From: Vibrio bivalvicida
GTDB lineage: Bacteria; Pseudomonadota; Gammaproteobacteria; Enterobacterales; Vibrionaceae
Assembly: GCF_001399455.2 (NCBI RefSeq)
Contig: NZ_LLEI02000083.1
Span: forward strand, 62,001-126,000
Length of the DNA stretch: 64,000 bases
Direction: 5' to 3'
Shown here: positions 9,525 through 18,175 of the stretch, one piece after another
Numbering within the stretch: the stretch's first letter is position 1
How the letters are laid out: each line of letters starts with the position of its first letter
Notes under the pieces: generated by a model
What the model saw: only the letters and a program-made list of their open reading frames with translations
Told to the model about the DNA's origin: nothing
Databases searched by the model: none
Made by a program: the position numbers and the translations under genes

Positions 9525-10322
9525 ATGCGCTCTATAACTGCTAATTCGATCCTTGCAGGATTGATTACCGCTAATATTGCAGGATGCTCGCTCTTCTTTG
9601 CTGATGAACGCGAACCATACTACCCGTTGCTCAGAAACAGTACATACTCTGGCGACGATATCGCCGTGATAGAAACGGATAATGTCTTAAAGTCCGCAGT
9701 AAAACACAATGACTTCGTGCTTGTTGAAGATGGGGCTCGGGTTAATCAATCTGTCGACAAAGTCTTTGCTGAAGCTATTAATAACCACTCTGTCTCTGTA
9801 GAAGACTTGAAAGGTGAGGAGTTTCACCAAGGGTTAGAACTGATCATAAAGCAATTCACGTGTGAACTGTACGCAAGCCAACAGCCAGTTGACTCTATTC
9901 AACTATGCCCGCAATCGAATCAGGTTGTTGACAATGGGCTTGGTTACCTTCCTTTTGAGAAAGGTGTACGTACTGCTCAGCGGTTAAGCGCAATTGAACG
10001 AAACGACGAAGGTACCCTGCAACTCGAGCTCTTTCTTAAAAGTACCCACGAACGTCCATTAGAATCGCTATGGGGGGCTGTTCACGAACTTGGGCATTTT
10101 AAAGGAAGTCAGTTACCCCCCGAAAGCGTTGTACTCACCATAAATTTGAAGGCATATAAAAAAGACACGGACGCTCACAATTGGCGATATATGCATTCCG
10201 AGCCTCTGATCTTCTTTGTTGTCCTTCCCTCTGTTGACCAATTGATCAGCCGCCCCAACGAAGTAGAAAGTATGAAGTTTGCTTATCGCAGCGCCAAATT
10301 ACTGGTTGTTGACAGTCGATAA
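9525..10322 (+). CDS. Unrecognised lipoprotein with an HELGH motif
   Basis: I do not recognise this 265-residue protein. Its N-terminus is a lipoprotein signal ending in the lipobox IAGC with Cys21 as the lipidation site, so it should be anchored in a membrane facing the periplasm. Residues 187-191 read HELGH, which fits the HExxH zinc-protease consensus, but no downstream third ligand of a known class is evident and the match could be chance. Two further cysteines (113 and 128) could form a disulfide. AGAGG lies five bases before the ATG. It stands alone between the prp operon control region and an M28 aminopeptidase gene on the same strand. Confidence 0.75.
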   Translation: MRSITANSILAGLITANIAGCSLFFADEREPYYPLLRNSTYSGDDIAVIETDNVLKSAVKHNDFVLVEDGARVNQSVDKVFAEAINNHSVSVEDLKGEEFHQGLELIIKQFTCELYASQQPVDSIQLCPQSNQVVDNGLGYLPFEKGVRTAQRLSAIERNDEGTLQLELFLKSTHERPLESLWGAVHELGHFKGSQLPPESVVLTINLKAYKKDTDAHNWRYMHSEPLIFFVVLPSVDQLISRPNEVESMKFAYRSAKLLVVDSR

Positions 10323-10586
10323 GTCTTTATCACCCAAACCTTAGTTCAACTGCCAGTGGGTCTGGTCAGCAATTGGGACAGTGCTATTTATCCGGCACTA
10401 CTCAAATAAGTCATTGTTTATGTTGAATGTGTGAATGCATATCGATTACATATGTAACTGATATTTTTAATAGACGAAACTAATTTGACCTACCTTCATA
10501 TTTTATAAATCCAATTAAAATTAACATTTTTTTAACCTTGCATTTCGGCAACTATGTATTCGCTTATTTAATACAAGGAGTCACAA

Positions 10587-12374
10587 ATGCAAGTAAGCAT
10601 CACAACAACAAAAACTATGCTCGCCACTGTTATTAGTTCAACGCTACTAACCGGGTGTTACTGGGATGATCCCGAAAAAGCGGCAAAATACGTCAGCAGC
10701 AAAATCGATCGAGAAGAAGTCGTCGAACATCTTGAGGAGCTAGAAGCAAGAGCCTCTAAGACAACGGATGGCGCTTCGGTTACTCGCGCGGCAGGTACTG
10801 AAGGCTATGCACAGTCTCTCAATTACATCGTCGACACCATGCGCGAGCACAATTACGATGTCTCGATACAAGAATTTGATTTTCGCGCATGGGAAGAGCT
10901 TGCGGGAACGAAACTAAACGTCAATGGTCTGGATCTCATCGGCGTACGTAACGCCAGTGAAGGTGTCGAGCCTGACTTTGCAGTAATGTCTTACTCAGGC
11001 AATTCGAACGGTTCAATAACCGCTGAAGCCGTGTTCATAACGCCAGATTTTCGATTCGACGCCCCAGATTATGACAGTACCGATGGATGTGAATCGTCAG
11101 ATTTCACTGGCAAAGATATCACCAACAAAGTCGCCATCATCCAACGTGGAGGGTGTAGCTTCAATACTAAAGTGGTCAATGCTCAAAACGCAGGTGCCAA
11201 GGGGGTTATCGTCTTCAACCAAGGCAATGGTGAAGGTCGTACAAGCGCCGTAAACGGCACGCTTGGCAGTGATAGTACGGCGCACATTCCTGCATTTGGT
11301 GCTCGCTACGCGTTGGGCAAACAATGGCATGATTTAAGCCAAACCACTTCAGTACCTGTCACGCTTGCCATTAATGTTCAAGATGACGTCGTCTTAACCC
11401 AAAATATTATCGCTGAGACCAAAGGTGGTAATGAAAATGAAGTTGTTATGCTAGGTGCTCACCTTGACTCAGTACCAGAAGGCCCTGGGATCAATGACAA
11501 TGGTTCGGGTACTGCTGGCCTACTGGAATACGCGGTTACTCTGGCAGACTTAGACGCCCCAGTTAAAAACAAAGTACGATTTGCATGGTGGGCGGCTGAA
11601 GAAGCTGGGCTTGTCGGTTCTGAGTACTACACCAACGATTTGTTTGCACCTTTACGAGCTCAAGCCGAGCAGGAGATTCTTAAGGAGCTTGGGCTTGAAG
11701 ACCCAAGTCAGCTGACTCCAGAACAGCTCGATCTTGTTGATGCGCGTTACTACAAACTGAACAAAGTTAAGCTCTATTTGAACTTTGACATGATTGGCTC
11801 ACCAAACTACATCTTTGGTGTAATGGATGGCGACCTATCAGATACCAAGGACAGTCCTGATAACGCCTATACTGGTGACTTCAAACCGCCATATGGCACA
11901 TCGCATATCGAATCAGTTTTCAATCAGTTCTTTACTGAGAAGTCAGAGTCCACTGTCCCTCAGGCTCTGTCTAAGCGCTCAGATTATGCAGGGTTCGCAG
12001 ACTGGGGCATCGCGTTTGGTGGACTATTTACTGGAGCTGAAAAGGTCAAGTCTGCGCAAGAGGTTGAGCAATTTGGTGGTGATATCGATGTCGCTTATGA
12101 TAAGTGTTATCACCAAGCTTGTGACGATTTAAACAACGTGAGTCAGAAAGCTCTTTACGTCAATACACAGTCACTTGCTTACGTTACAACCTATTATGCG
12201 TTTAGCGAGCCGTTGTTCCCAGTACAAGAGCCTGAAGCTAAGGCTGAGATTCGAACATTCGCAGTTGAAGAAGCACCAAGTAGTAAGCTACGCGTAGGAC
12301 AGAAACTAAAAGCTGCTGACAGCGTTTCTGATCACGACCACTTCCATGGCGACTTCGATCAAGATCGCGAATAA
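10587..12374 (+). CDS. M28 family lipoprotein aminopeptidase with PA domain
   Basis: The 595-residue protein starts with a lipoprotein signal (lipobox LTGC, Cys24). A protease-associated (PA) domain at about residues 160-230 follows, with the typical IQRGGCSF segment, then an M28 zinc peptidase domain. The metal ligands and catalytic residues of the family can be placed: HLDS, the GINDNGSG aspartate, AAEEAGL, NFDMIGS and the C-terminal YHQACDD histidine. It should remove N-terminal residues from peptides outside the cytoplasm. GGAG precedes the ATG and a strong terminator follows the stop, so it is probably monocistronic. The last 40 or so residues are polar, His/Asp-rich and not part of the catalytic domain. 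Confidence 0.92.
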   Translation: MQVSITTTKTMLATVISSTLLTGCYWDDPEKAAKYVSSKIDREEVVEHLEELEARASKTTDGASVTRAAGTEGYAQSLNYIVDTMREHNYDVSIQEFDFRAWEELAGTKLNVNGLDLIGVRNASEGVEPDFAVMSYSGNSNGSITAEAVFITPDFRFDAPDYDSTDGCESSDFTGKDITNKVAIIQRGGCSFNTKVVNAQNAGAKGVIVFNQGNGEGRTSAVNGTLGSDSTAHIPAFGARYALGKQWHDLSQTTSVPVTLAINVQDDVVLTQNIIAETKGGNENEVVMLGAHLDSVPEGPGINDNGSGTAGLLEYAVTLADLDAPVKNKVRFAWWAAEEAGLVGSEYYTNDLFAPLRAQAEQEILKELGLEDPSQLTPEQLDLVDARYYKLNKVKLYLNFDMIGSPNYIFGVMDGDLSDTKDSPDNAYTGDFKPPYGTSHIESVFNQFFTEKSESTVPQALSKRSDYAGFADWGIAFGGLFTGAEKVKSAQEVEQFGGDIDVAYDKCYHQACDDLNNVSQKALYVNTQSLAYVTTYYAFSEPLFPVQEPEAKAEIRTFAVEEAPSSKLRVGQKLKAADSVSDHDHFHGDFDQDRE

Positions 12375-12401
12375 CCAGATTACCACTAATAAAGTCAAAT
12401 C

Positions 12402-12432
12402 AAGCCGTACACTCTCCGTACGGCTTCTTTGT
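12402..12432 (+). terminator. Terminator after the M28 aminopeptidase gene
   Basis: A perfect 9-bp stem (AAGCCGTAC with GTACGGCTT, 12402-12410 and 12418-12426) with a 7-base loop is followed by TTTGTTCTT on the plus strand. The T run is imperfect, but position and stem support termination. Confidence 0.75.
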
Positions 12433-12631
12433 TCTTATTCAGTGACAGTGTTCGTTCACATTTTAAACACATCACCTCTTACCACCGTGCCAGAGCCTAT
12501 AAATCAGGATGAATTTGATTTATTTACCAATGAATACCTGCTACTTTTTAATGAATTATTAACAGACATTACAACCCATTGTTTCGAATACATTTACTTG
12601 AAGCATGTTCGTCAGTTTTAAAGGAAGTGCT

Positions 12632-14614
12632 ATGGCTGAAAAATATTCGGCGTCGGCGAGCCCAATTTCTGCTAAAGATAGTAAAGGGCAAGAACACAAG
12701 GTAAGCCAATTTTCTGTGACTCAAGCTATGTCAGAGTCTTTCTCTATTTCAGCGACCCTTGTCTCCAGTCATTTCGATGCACAAAGTCAATTAGGTCAAC
12801 TTCTTACCATTAACCGTTACTCAAACCTCTCGGGCAGTACTACGCTGACTCGTTCTTTCAATGGGATAATCACTCGAATTGAAAGCTTGGGAATGGATAG
12901 CAACCTACAATACGTTGTGTACCAAGTCACTCTCAAACCTTGGCTAGACCTGCTCAAGCATACCCACGCTTTCCGCGTATATCAGAACCAATCGACCAAA
13001 GATATTGTGAGCGATGTTTTCGACAATGCTGGCTTTAAGGGCTGCTATAAAATAGCCAAGATGCCGACAACAAAACGTGAATATTGTTTACAATATAACG
13101 AGTCTGATTTTGACTTTGTCTCTCGCTTGCTCGCAGAAGAAGGCATCCATTACTATTTCACCCATTCAGATAAAGAGCACACTCTCGTACTGCAAGATGC
13201 GCAATCGCCTTTCGATAAAGCTGACAACGCAAAATTCGATATGGTAGAAACGCCAACAGGCTCTTTACCCCTACTCGAGTCTTGGTCACCTGCAGTCGCA
13301 TTTCATGGCGCCAGTGTCGAGCTAACCGCATACGACTATAGCCAAGCCAAACTGATCTCCAGTAAGGCCCAGAAGAGCAGCCATTCTATAGCAAACAATA
13401 CCAAACTGACCAATGTTCACTACCCACCTTTGGGCATTTCTGGTGATAAAACCGATCTAGCAAGTAACCTTGCTAAACGTCGCATCGATCAGTTGGGACA
13501 GAACTACCAGACCATTGTGGCGACAGCGAAACATGACCTGTTTGATATCGCTACCTGGTTCACTCTCTCTAGCCATCTAGATAAATCACAACTGTCTGAC
13601 TACTCAATTGTTTCGATACAGACCCACTACTCTGAAGATGTTATATGTGACACTGAAGTCAAAGCGGTTCCTAAGTCGACTTCGTACTATCCAAAGCCAC
13701 TAGACAAACAAAAAGTCCATGGATTACAGAGTGCCACAGTAGCGGGCTCAACAGCTGGAGAGATCAACCAAGATGAGCAAGGCCGAGTAAGAATTCAGTT
13801 TCATTGGGATACAGAAGCAAGTGGCGATAAAACCAGTTGCTATGTTCGTGTTGCTCAGATGATGGCAGGTAGCGGTTATGGGGCTCAGTTTATCCCTAGA
13901 GTTGGTCAAGAAGTTCTGGTCTCATTTATCGATGGCGACCCGGATCAACCCATCATCACAGGTAGTGTGTACAACAGTAAGAATGCTCCTCCGTATAAAG
14001 AAGCCAATTCAACCAAAAGTGGGATTAGTACCAAGCTTAGCGGACAGTCTAATGAGCTGTACTTCGATGATAAAAAAGATAATGAACTGATCTATCTGCA
14101 CGCGGCAAAAGACATTACCCAAGAGATAGAAAATAATCATACTGAAACGATAAAAGGCGAACTAACACAGAAAGTCACCAAACAAATGGCTATCTCTACG
14201 GAAGATAACTACAGCCTAACCGTGACCAAAGCGATGTCAGAAAAAGCGAAATCCATCACTATCGAGGCTGACGATAGCATTGACATAAAAGTGGGTTCGA
14301 GCAAAATTTCGATTTCATCTTCTTCGATATCTATTGAAGCAACCAATATTGATATAAAAGCCAGCAGCGGCTTGAACCTACAAGGCACCAATGTCACTAG
14401 TAAGGCGACATCAGCCAACAAAGTTTCTGGCACAACCACCGCGTTAGAAGCCACCAGCTCAAATTCAATCAAAGGTTTAAGTGTCGCGATCAAAGCTGAT
14501 ACCACCCTTTCTGCAGAAGGCTCTTTAAGTGCAGAGTTTAAGTCTGGGCTTAAAGCAACATTTAACGGCGGCGTCATGGGCGAAGTGAAAGGGGCAATTG
14601 TCAAGGTAAACTAA
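12632..14614 (+). CDS. vgrG: T6SS spike protein VgrG (TssI)
   Basis: The 660-residue protein has the phage gp27-like base (residues about 10-370). A gp5-like OB-fold follows, beginning at GRVRIQFHWD near residue 384, with SCYVRVAQ and GDPDQPIITG after it. It ends in an alternating beta-helical needle rich in I, S, T and K. It trimerises as the puncturing spike on the Hcp tube. The sequence ends soon after the needle, so there is no C-terminal effector domain. The start at 12632 is chosen because AAGGAAG lies about six bases upstream; an ATG 27 bases earlier lacks this. It overlaps the next gene by one base (TAATG). Confidence 0.96.
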   Translation: MAEKYSASASPISAKDSKGQEHKVSQFSVTQAMSESFSISATLVSSHFDAQSQLGQLLTINRYSNLSGSTTLTRSFNGIITRIESLGMDSNLQYVVYQVTLKPWLDLLKHTHAFRVYQNQSTKDIVSDVFDNAGFKGCYKIAKMPTTKREYCLQYNESDFDFVSRLLAEEGIHYYFTHSDKEHTLVLQDAQSPFDKADNAKFDMVETPTGSLPLLESWSPAVAFHGASVELTAYDYSQAKLISSKAQKSSHSIANNTKLTNVHYPPLGISGDKTDLASNLAKRRIDQLGQNYQTIVATAKHDLFDIATWFTLSSHLDKSQLSDYSIVSIQTHYSEDVICDTEVKAVPKSTSYYPKPLDKQKVHGLQSATVAGSTAGEINQDEQGRVRIQFHWDTEASGDKTSCYVRVAQMMAGSGYGAQFIPRVGQEVLVSFIDGDPDQPIITGSVYNSKNAPPYKEANSTKSGISTKLSGQSNELYFDDKKDNELIYLHAAKDITQEIENNHTETIKGELTQKVTKQMAISTEDNYSLTVTKAMSEKAKSITIEADDSIDIKVGSSKISISSSSISIEATNIDIKASSGLNLQGTNVTSKATSANKVSGTTTALEATSSNSIKGLSVAIKADTTLSAEGSLSAEFKSGLKATFNGGVMGEVKGAIVKVN

Positions 14615-15186
14615 TGACTTATAAAAAAATTCCTTATCAGAGCTGTGGGCAACTACTGCCAAGATTCTCAGCATCTGAAGAAGCCAAAGAGTTACTCAAC
14701 GAAGATTTGTCTATAGAAGAGACCATTCAAACGCTCCAAGACAACAAACTATACAATGACCTCGTTCAATTTCTTGCACACTCTCTACCAGTTCGAGAAG
14801 CGATCTGGTGGGCAAGCCTGTGTATTCAACTGCGTAACGATGTTTGGAACTCGACACAATCGCAATGTATTCAGACAGCGCAACAATGGGTGCAAGGCCC
14901 AGCAGAAGATCTCAGGCGCAAGGCAGAGCTACTCTCTAATCGACTTGACTTAAACTGTGGTCCGTCTTGGCTGACTCAATCCGTTTTCTGGAACGGCTCT
15001 GGAAGCATTGTCGCCCCAGATCTACCAGCCGTACTACCCGACCCTTTTCTGTATGCTAAAGCGGTCGCAGGGGCTATCAATCATGCTGCCGCGCTACCAA
15101 ACTGGGACGGTTCAGAACAGTACTATACTCAATCGGTAAACTATGCACTTAACATAGCAAACGGTGGAAACGGTGGAACAGAATGA
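14614..15186 (+). CDS. DUF6931-like protein between VgrG and PAAR
   Basis: This 190-residue protein has no signal peptide or membrane segment. The N-terminal half is acidic and helical. The C-terminal half has a Trp-rich stretch, a VAPDLPAVLPDP segment and a small-residue helix (AKAVAGAINHAAAL), a pattern I associate with the DUF6931 family. That assignment is from memory and not certain. It overlaps vgrG by one base and the PAAR gene by four, so the three are translated together. A role as an adaptor, loading factor or chaperone for the VgrG-PAAR spike is the natural inference. It is not a DUF4123-type Tap adaptor by sequence. Confidence 0.7.
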   Translation: MTYKKIPYQSCGQLLPRFSASEEAKELLNEDLSIEETIQTLQDNKLYNDLVQFLAHSLPVREAIWWASLCIQLRNDVWNSTQSQCIQTAQQWVQGPAEDLRRKAELLSNRLDLNCGPSWLTQSVFWNGSGSIVAPDLPAVLPDPFLYAKAVAGAINHAAALPNWDGSEQYYTQSVNYALNIANGGNGGTE

Positions 15187-15482
15187 CTTTAGCAGCTCGT
15201 CTAACTGACATGCACGTATGCCCAATGCAAACCCCTGCAGTCCCTCCTATCCCACATGTTGGAGGTCCGATAGCAGGTCCTGGAGTACCGACGGTGCTCA
15301 TTGGCAGTATGCCAGCAGCTACTTTGGGAGATATGTGCGTGTGCGTTGGTCCACCGGATTCGATCATTAAAGGCAGCGCGACCGTTTTAATTATGAACAA
15401 GCCAGCGGCTCGTATGGGAGATACAACTGCACATGGTGGCACTATTGTGCTTGGAATGCCCACCGTAATGATAGGTGGTTAA
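15183..15482 (+). CDS. PAAR-domain spike tip protein
   Basis: The 99-residue protein consists almost entirely of a PAAR fold: GGPIAGPGVPTVLIG, PAATLGDMCVCVG, KPAARMGDTTAHGG and VMIGG. PAAR proteins form the sharp cone that caps a VgrG trimer and carry a bound metal. There is no C-terminal extension, so it is a tip without a fused toxin. The ATG overlaps the stop of the preceding gene (ATGA). It completes the vgrG-DUF6931-PAAR trio. Confidence 0.95.
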   Translation: MTLAARLTDMHVCPMQTPAVPPIPHVGGPIAGPGVPTVLIGSMPAATLGDMCVCVGPPDSIIKGSATVLIMNKPAARMGDTTAHGGTIVLGMPTVMIGG

Positions 15483-15492
15483 AAAACCACCT
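15473..15492 (+). terminator. Hairpin overlapping the PAAR stop codon
   Basis: AGGTGGTT (15473-15480) and AACCACCT (15485-15492) form a perfect 8-bp stem with an AAAA loop that contains part of the stop codon. No T run follows, so it may stabilise or define an mRNA 3' end rather than act as a classical terminator. Confidence 0.45.
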
Positions 15493-15694
15493 CCCGAACA
15501 AGGGTTTAATAAAAAATGAACGTGCTCCGGCCAATTTTCTAGATGTAGGTCACTATTTTACGTAAATAATAAATTTGGACGAGCCTTTTTCTAAAATAAG
15601 CCTAGACTATCCTTTGTGAGCAAATGCTAACAAATTACTATTCTAACAATTGCTTACGTTTACTAAATTACAATAATTATATAACGGATAATAC
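15493..15694. promoter_or_regulatory. AT-rich leader before the main T6SS operon
   Basis: This noncoding stretch of about 200 bases separates the spike genes from tssA and is very AT-rich, so it probably holds the promoter for the tssA-onward operon. I found no convincing -24/-12 element of the sigma-54 type and no unambiguous -35/-10 pair. TTGTGA with TACTAT 16 bases downstream is a weak candidate. No coding sequence is evident. Confidence 0.4.
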
Positions 15695-17101
15695 ATGGTA
15701 GACATTGTTCAATTGTTGGCTCCTATCTCTGAAGAATCCCCGACAGGGAACTACCTGAAGCTAGATCGCTCGATCTACCGTGCACTACGTAATAGCTATA
15801 ATGCCGCCCAATCTTCTTTTCGTCAGCTTATAGAAACGCCGGAGGCATCCAGCGACGAAACGCTACTCGATACCAATGAAACCAATTGGGCTCAACTGCG
15901 CAATAGCACTTATGAAGCTCTGACTCAATCAACCAAAGATTTGGAGTTGTTAGGATGGTACATCTCGAGTCAATTATTTACGGCGCAGCCCTATCAGAAC
16001 CTAGCTGACTCAACTAAAGTACTAAAAGGTTATATCGACGCGTTTTGGGGAGACTTGCACCCTACTCTGCCAGAAAACAAAATCAAGAGTAACGACGAGC
16101 AAGGCAAGTTAAAAGAGCTAGCTGATTTTCGCATCAAACCTCTGCTTCAATTGGTCGGTGAAAGCAACGATTCAACCGCACTGTTTATGCCACTACAACT
16201 AGTCGGCTTGATAGAAGGTATTACATTTGGTGATTATCTCCGAGCAGAACGTTCGGGTGACCTAGAAGCGCTAAAAAAACAGGCACAACAGCTATACAGC
16301 AACGACGTTGAACGCACCGTATTATTGCTCTCTGAAGCCCACCAAAACTTCACCGAAGCGGAAACAGCTATCGCTCATGAATGCCAACAGGTAGGTGTGA
16401 CACCAATCAGTTTTCGATTTGTTAAAGCGAATATTGCGGACTCTATCAACGCGATTCGTTTTCTCACTGAAGACAAATTTTTGCATTGGCCATTGGATGA
16501 TACTTATCAAGTTCGCAAAGAAGAAACGGTAGAAAAGCACCCAGAAGTAAACAGTGAACAATTGCATGATCCGGCAGTAGAGTCTACTCCGACTCAGAAA
16601 GCGCCTCAAGCAACACTGAACAGCTCGCCTCAGACTATCGCACAAGTAGAAACCGAAGTTGCCCCTGTCCATGTGAGCGTTAACCAAGTTGCTAACCGCG
16701 ATCAAGCATTTCAAGAACTAAGAAAGATTTCTGAGTTCTTTAAACAAACCGAACCACACAGCCCGATTTCGTTTTTGCTGGAAAGAGCAATACGCTGGGG
16801 CTACATGAGCCTTCCAGAACTCATGCAAGAAATGACTGCTGGTAACAGTGGCACAATGCAACAAATTAACCAATTAACGGGAATGGACAACTTAGATCAG
16901 CTCGATTTAAGCGATAAAGTTTTATCAGCCTCCGCTAGTGTTAATTCAACCGTGGTAGCAGCTAAAAGCGCTGCCACACCAACTAATCAGACTTCTCCTG
17001 TAGAAATTACAACTCAGGAAAAGACCGATACTAATCAATCATCACAAACTGAAGTAAGCTCCACCGAGTCATCAGCTAGTCTGAATGATTTCGAGTGGTA
17101 A
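15695..17101 (+). CDS. tssA: T6SS baseplate/tail assembly protein TssA
   Basis: The 468-residue protein begins with the ImpA-type N-terminal domain (LLAPISEESPTGNYL, then QLFTAQPYQNLADS and a YIDAFWGDLHP segment). A low-complexity Gln/Thr/Ser linker spans about residues 275-335, and a second short conserved helix-rich block follows (QTEPHSPISFLLERAIRWGYMSL). TssA organises baseplate docking and tube/sheath growth. A second Ser/Thr/Gln-rich tail ends in DFEW. It is first in the structural operon, and hcp follows after 29 bases. Confidence 0.92.
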   Translation: MVDIVQLLAPISEESPTGNYLKLDRSIYRALRNSYNAAQSSFRQLIETPEASSDETLLDTNETNWAQLRNSTYEALTQSTKDLELLGWYISSQLFTAQPYQNLADSTKVLKGYIDAFWGDLHPTLPENKIKSNDEQGKLKELADFRIKPLLQLVGESNDSTALFMPLQLVGLIEGITFGDYLRAERSGDLEALKKQAQQLYSNDVERTVLLLSEAHQNFTEAETAIAHECQQVGVTPISFRFVKANIADSINAIRFLTEDKFLHWPLDDTYQVRKEETVEKHPEVNSEQLHDPAVESTPTQKAPQATLNSSPQTIAQVETEVAPVHVSVNQVANRDQAFQELRKISEFFKQTEPHSPISFLLERAIRWGYMSLPELMQEMTAGNSGTMQQINQLTGMDNLDQLDLSDKVLSASASVNSTVVAAKSAATPTNQTSPVEITTQEKTDTNQSSQTEVSSTESSASLNDFEW

Positions 17102-17130
17102 CCAAATGCTGATCAGCAAAGGAGAATAAA

Positions 17131-17652
17131 ATGGCTTCTATTTTCATGAGAATCGACGGTACAAAACCTAAAGGCGCTGCAACAGTAGAAAAGATTGGTG
17201 GTAAAGATGGCTTCTTCGCTATCGATACTATCACTTGGAACGCTGTACGCGGCGTAGGCATTGATGTCGGTAACGCAAACAACGCAGACCAAGGTATGGT
17301 TGCACTAGGTGAAGTCAACGTAACACGTGGCTGTGATGGTGCAACACCTCACCTAACCACATTCTTATACGCTCCAGGTGGCGAAGGTAAAACTATTGAA
17401 ATCGTAATGACCAAGCCTAACCGCGAAGGTTCTGGTGCTGATCCATACCTTATCCTGACTCTTAAAGCGGCGCGTATGTCTAGCTACAACATGGCGGCAT
17501 CTGACGGCACGCTACCAAACGAATCTTTCAGTCTAACATACACTGAGATTTCTAAAGCGTACTACATCGAAGGCGAAGGCGGTAAGATCGAGAAAGGTCC
17601 TGAAGTAGGCTTCGATGCAACAACAGCTAAAGTGACATCGACAGCAGCGTAA
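17131..17652 (+). CDS. hcp: T6SS inner tube protein Hcp (TssD)
   Basis: The 173-residue protein is a canonical Hcp with the MASIFMRIDG start and the central VNVTRGCDGATPHL and C-terminal NESFSLTYTEI strands. Hexamers stack to form the tube that is propelled out with VgrG and PAAR. The strong ribosome binding site AAAGGAGAA before the ATG fits a very abundant product. It has no C-terminal toxin extension. It lies between tssA and tssB, so tube and sheath subunits are expressed together. Confidence 0.97.
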   Translation: MASIFMRIDGTKPKGAATVEKIGGKDGFFAIDTITWNAVRGVGIDVGNANNADQGMVALGEVNVTRGCDGATPHLTTFLYAPGGEGKTIEIVMTKPNREGSGADPYLILTLKAARMSSYNMAASDGTLPNESFSLTYTEISKAYYIEGEGGKIEKGPEVGFDATTAKVTSTAA

Positions 17653-17671
17653 TTGAATAAGGAGATCCATT

Positions 17672-18175
17672 GTGGCACTTAATTCCCAACACAAACGCGT
17701 AAGTAAAAACCGCGTAAGTATTACTTACGATGTGGAAACTAATGGCGCTGTAGAAACCAAAGAACTCCCATTTGTCGTTGGGGTAATTGGTGACTATTCG
17801 GGTCATAAACAAGACAAAGAAGACGTTGAAGAACGCACGTTCTACAACGTCGATAAAGATAACTTCGACAACGTCATGAAGCGTGTTGGCCCCGAGCTAA
17901 GCATGAAGGTTGACAACGTACTGGCCGATGATGACAGCCAGTTCGAAGCAAACCTACAGTTCAACTCAATGAAAGACTTCGAACCTGAAGCGATTGTTGA
18001 ACAAGTCGAACCGCTTAAAAAGCTGGTTGAAACACGCAACCAATTGAAAGTACTCCTTTCTAAGGCTGACCGCTCTCGTGACCTTGAAAAGTTGCTTAAA
18101 GAAGTGCTTCAGAGTGCAGACACCATCAACGCTCTTTCCGAAGAGCTAGGTATCAATAAAGAAGGAGCTGAATAA
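17672..18175 (+). CDS. tssB: T6SS contractile sheath small subunit TssB
   Basis: The 167-residue protein matches TssB/VipA: a start region KNRVSITYDVETNGA, the ELPFVVGVIGDYSG segment, and a long C-terminal helix ending in the DRSRDLEKLLKEVL region. With TssC it forms the contractile sheath around the Hcp tube. The start is a GTG with AAGGAG seven bases upstream. The stop overlaps the tssC ATG (TAATG), consistent with coupled 1:1 synthesis. Confidence 0.96.
   Translation: MALNSQHKRVSKNRVSITYDVETNGAVETKELPFVVGVIGDYSGHKQDKEDVEERTFYNVDKDNFDNVMKRVGPELSMKVDNVLADDDSQFEANLQFNSMKDFEPEAIVEQVEPLKKLVETRNQLKVLLSKADRSRDLEKLLKEVLQSADTINALSEELGINKEGAE

Noticed and set aside
12346..12621. Open frame of about 90 codons between the aminopeptidase and vgrG
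   Set aside because: It runs through a terminator hairpin and AT-rich DNA, overlaps the aminopeptidase end and vgrG leader, and has no ribosome binding site or recognisable protein pattern.
12433..12631. Possible sigma-54 promoter upstream of vgrG
   Set aside because: The region was read for TGGCAC-N5-TTGC and nothing near consensus was found.
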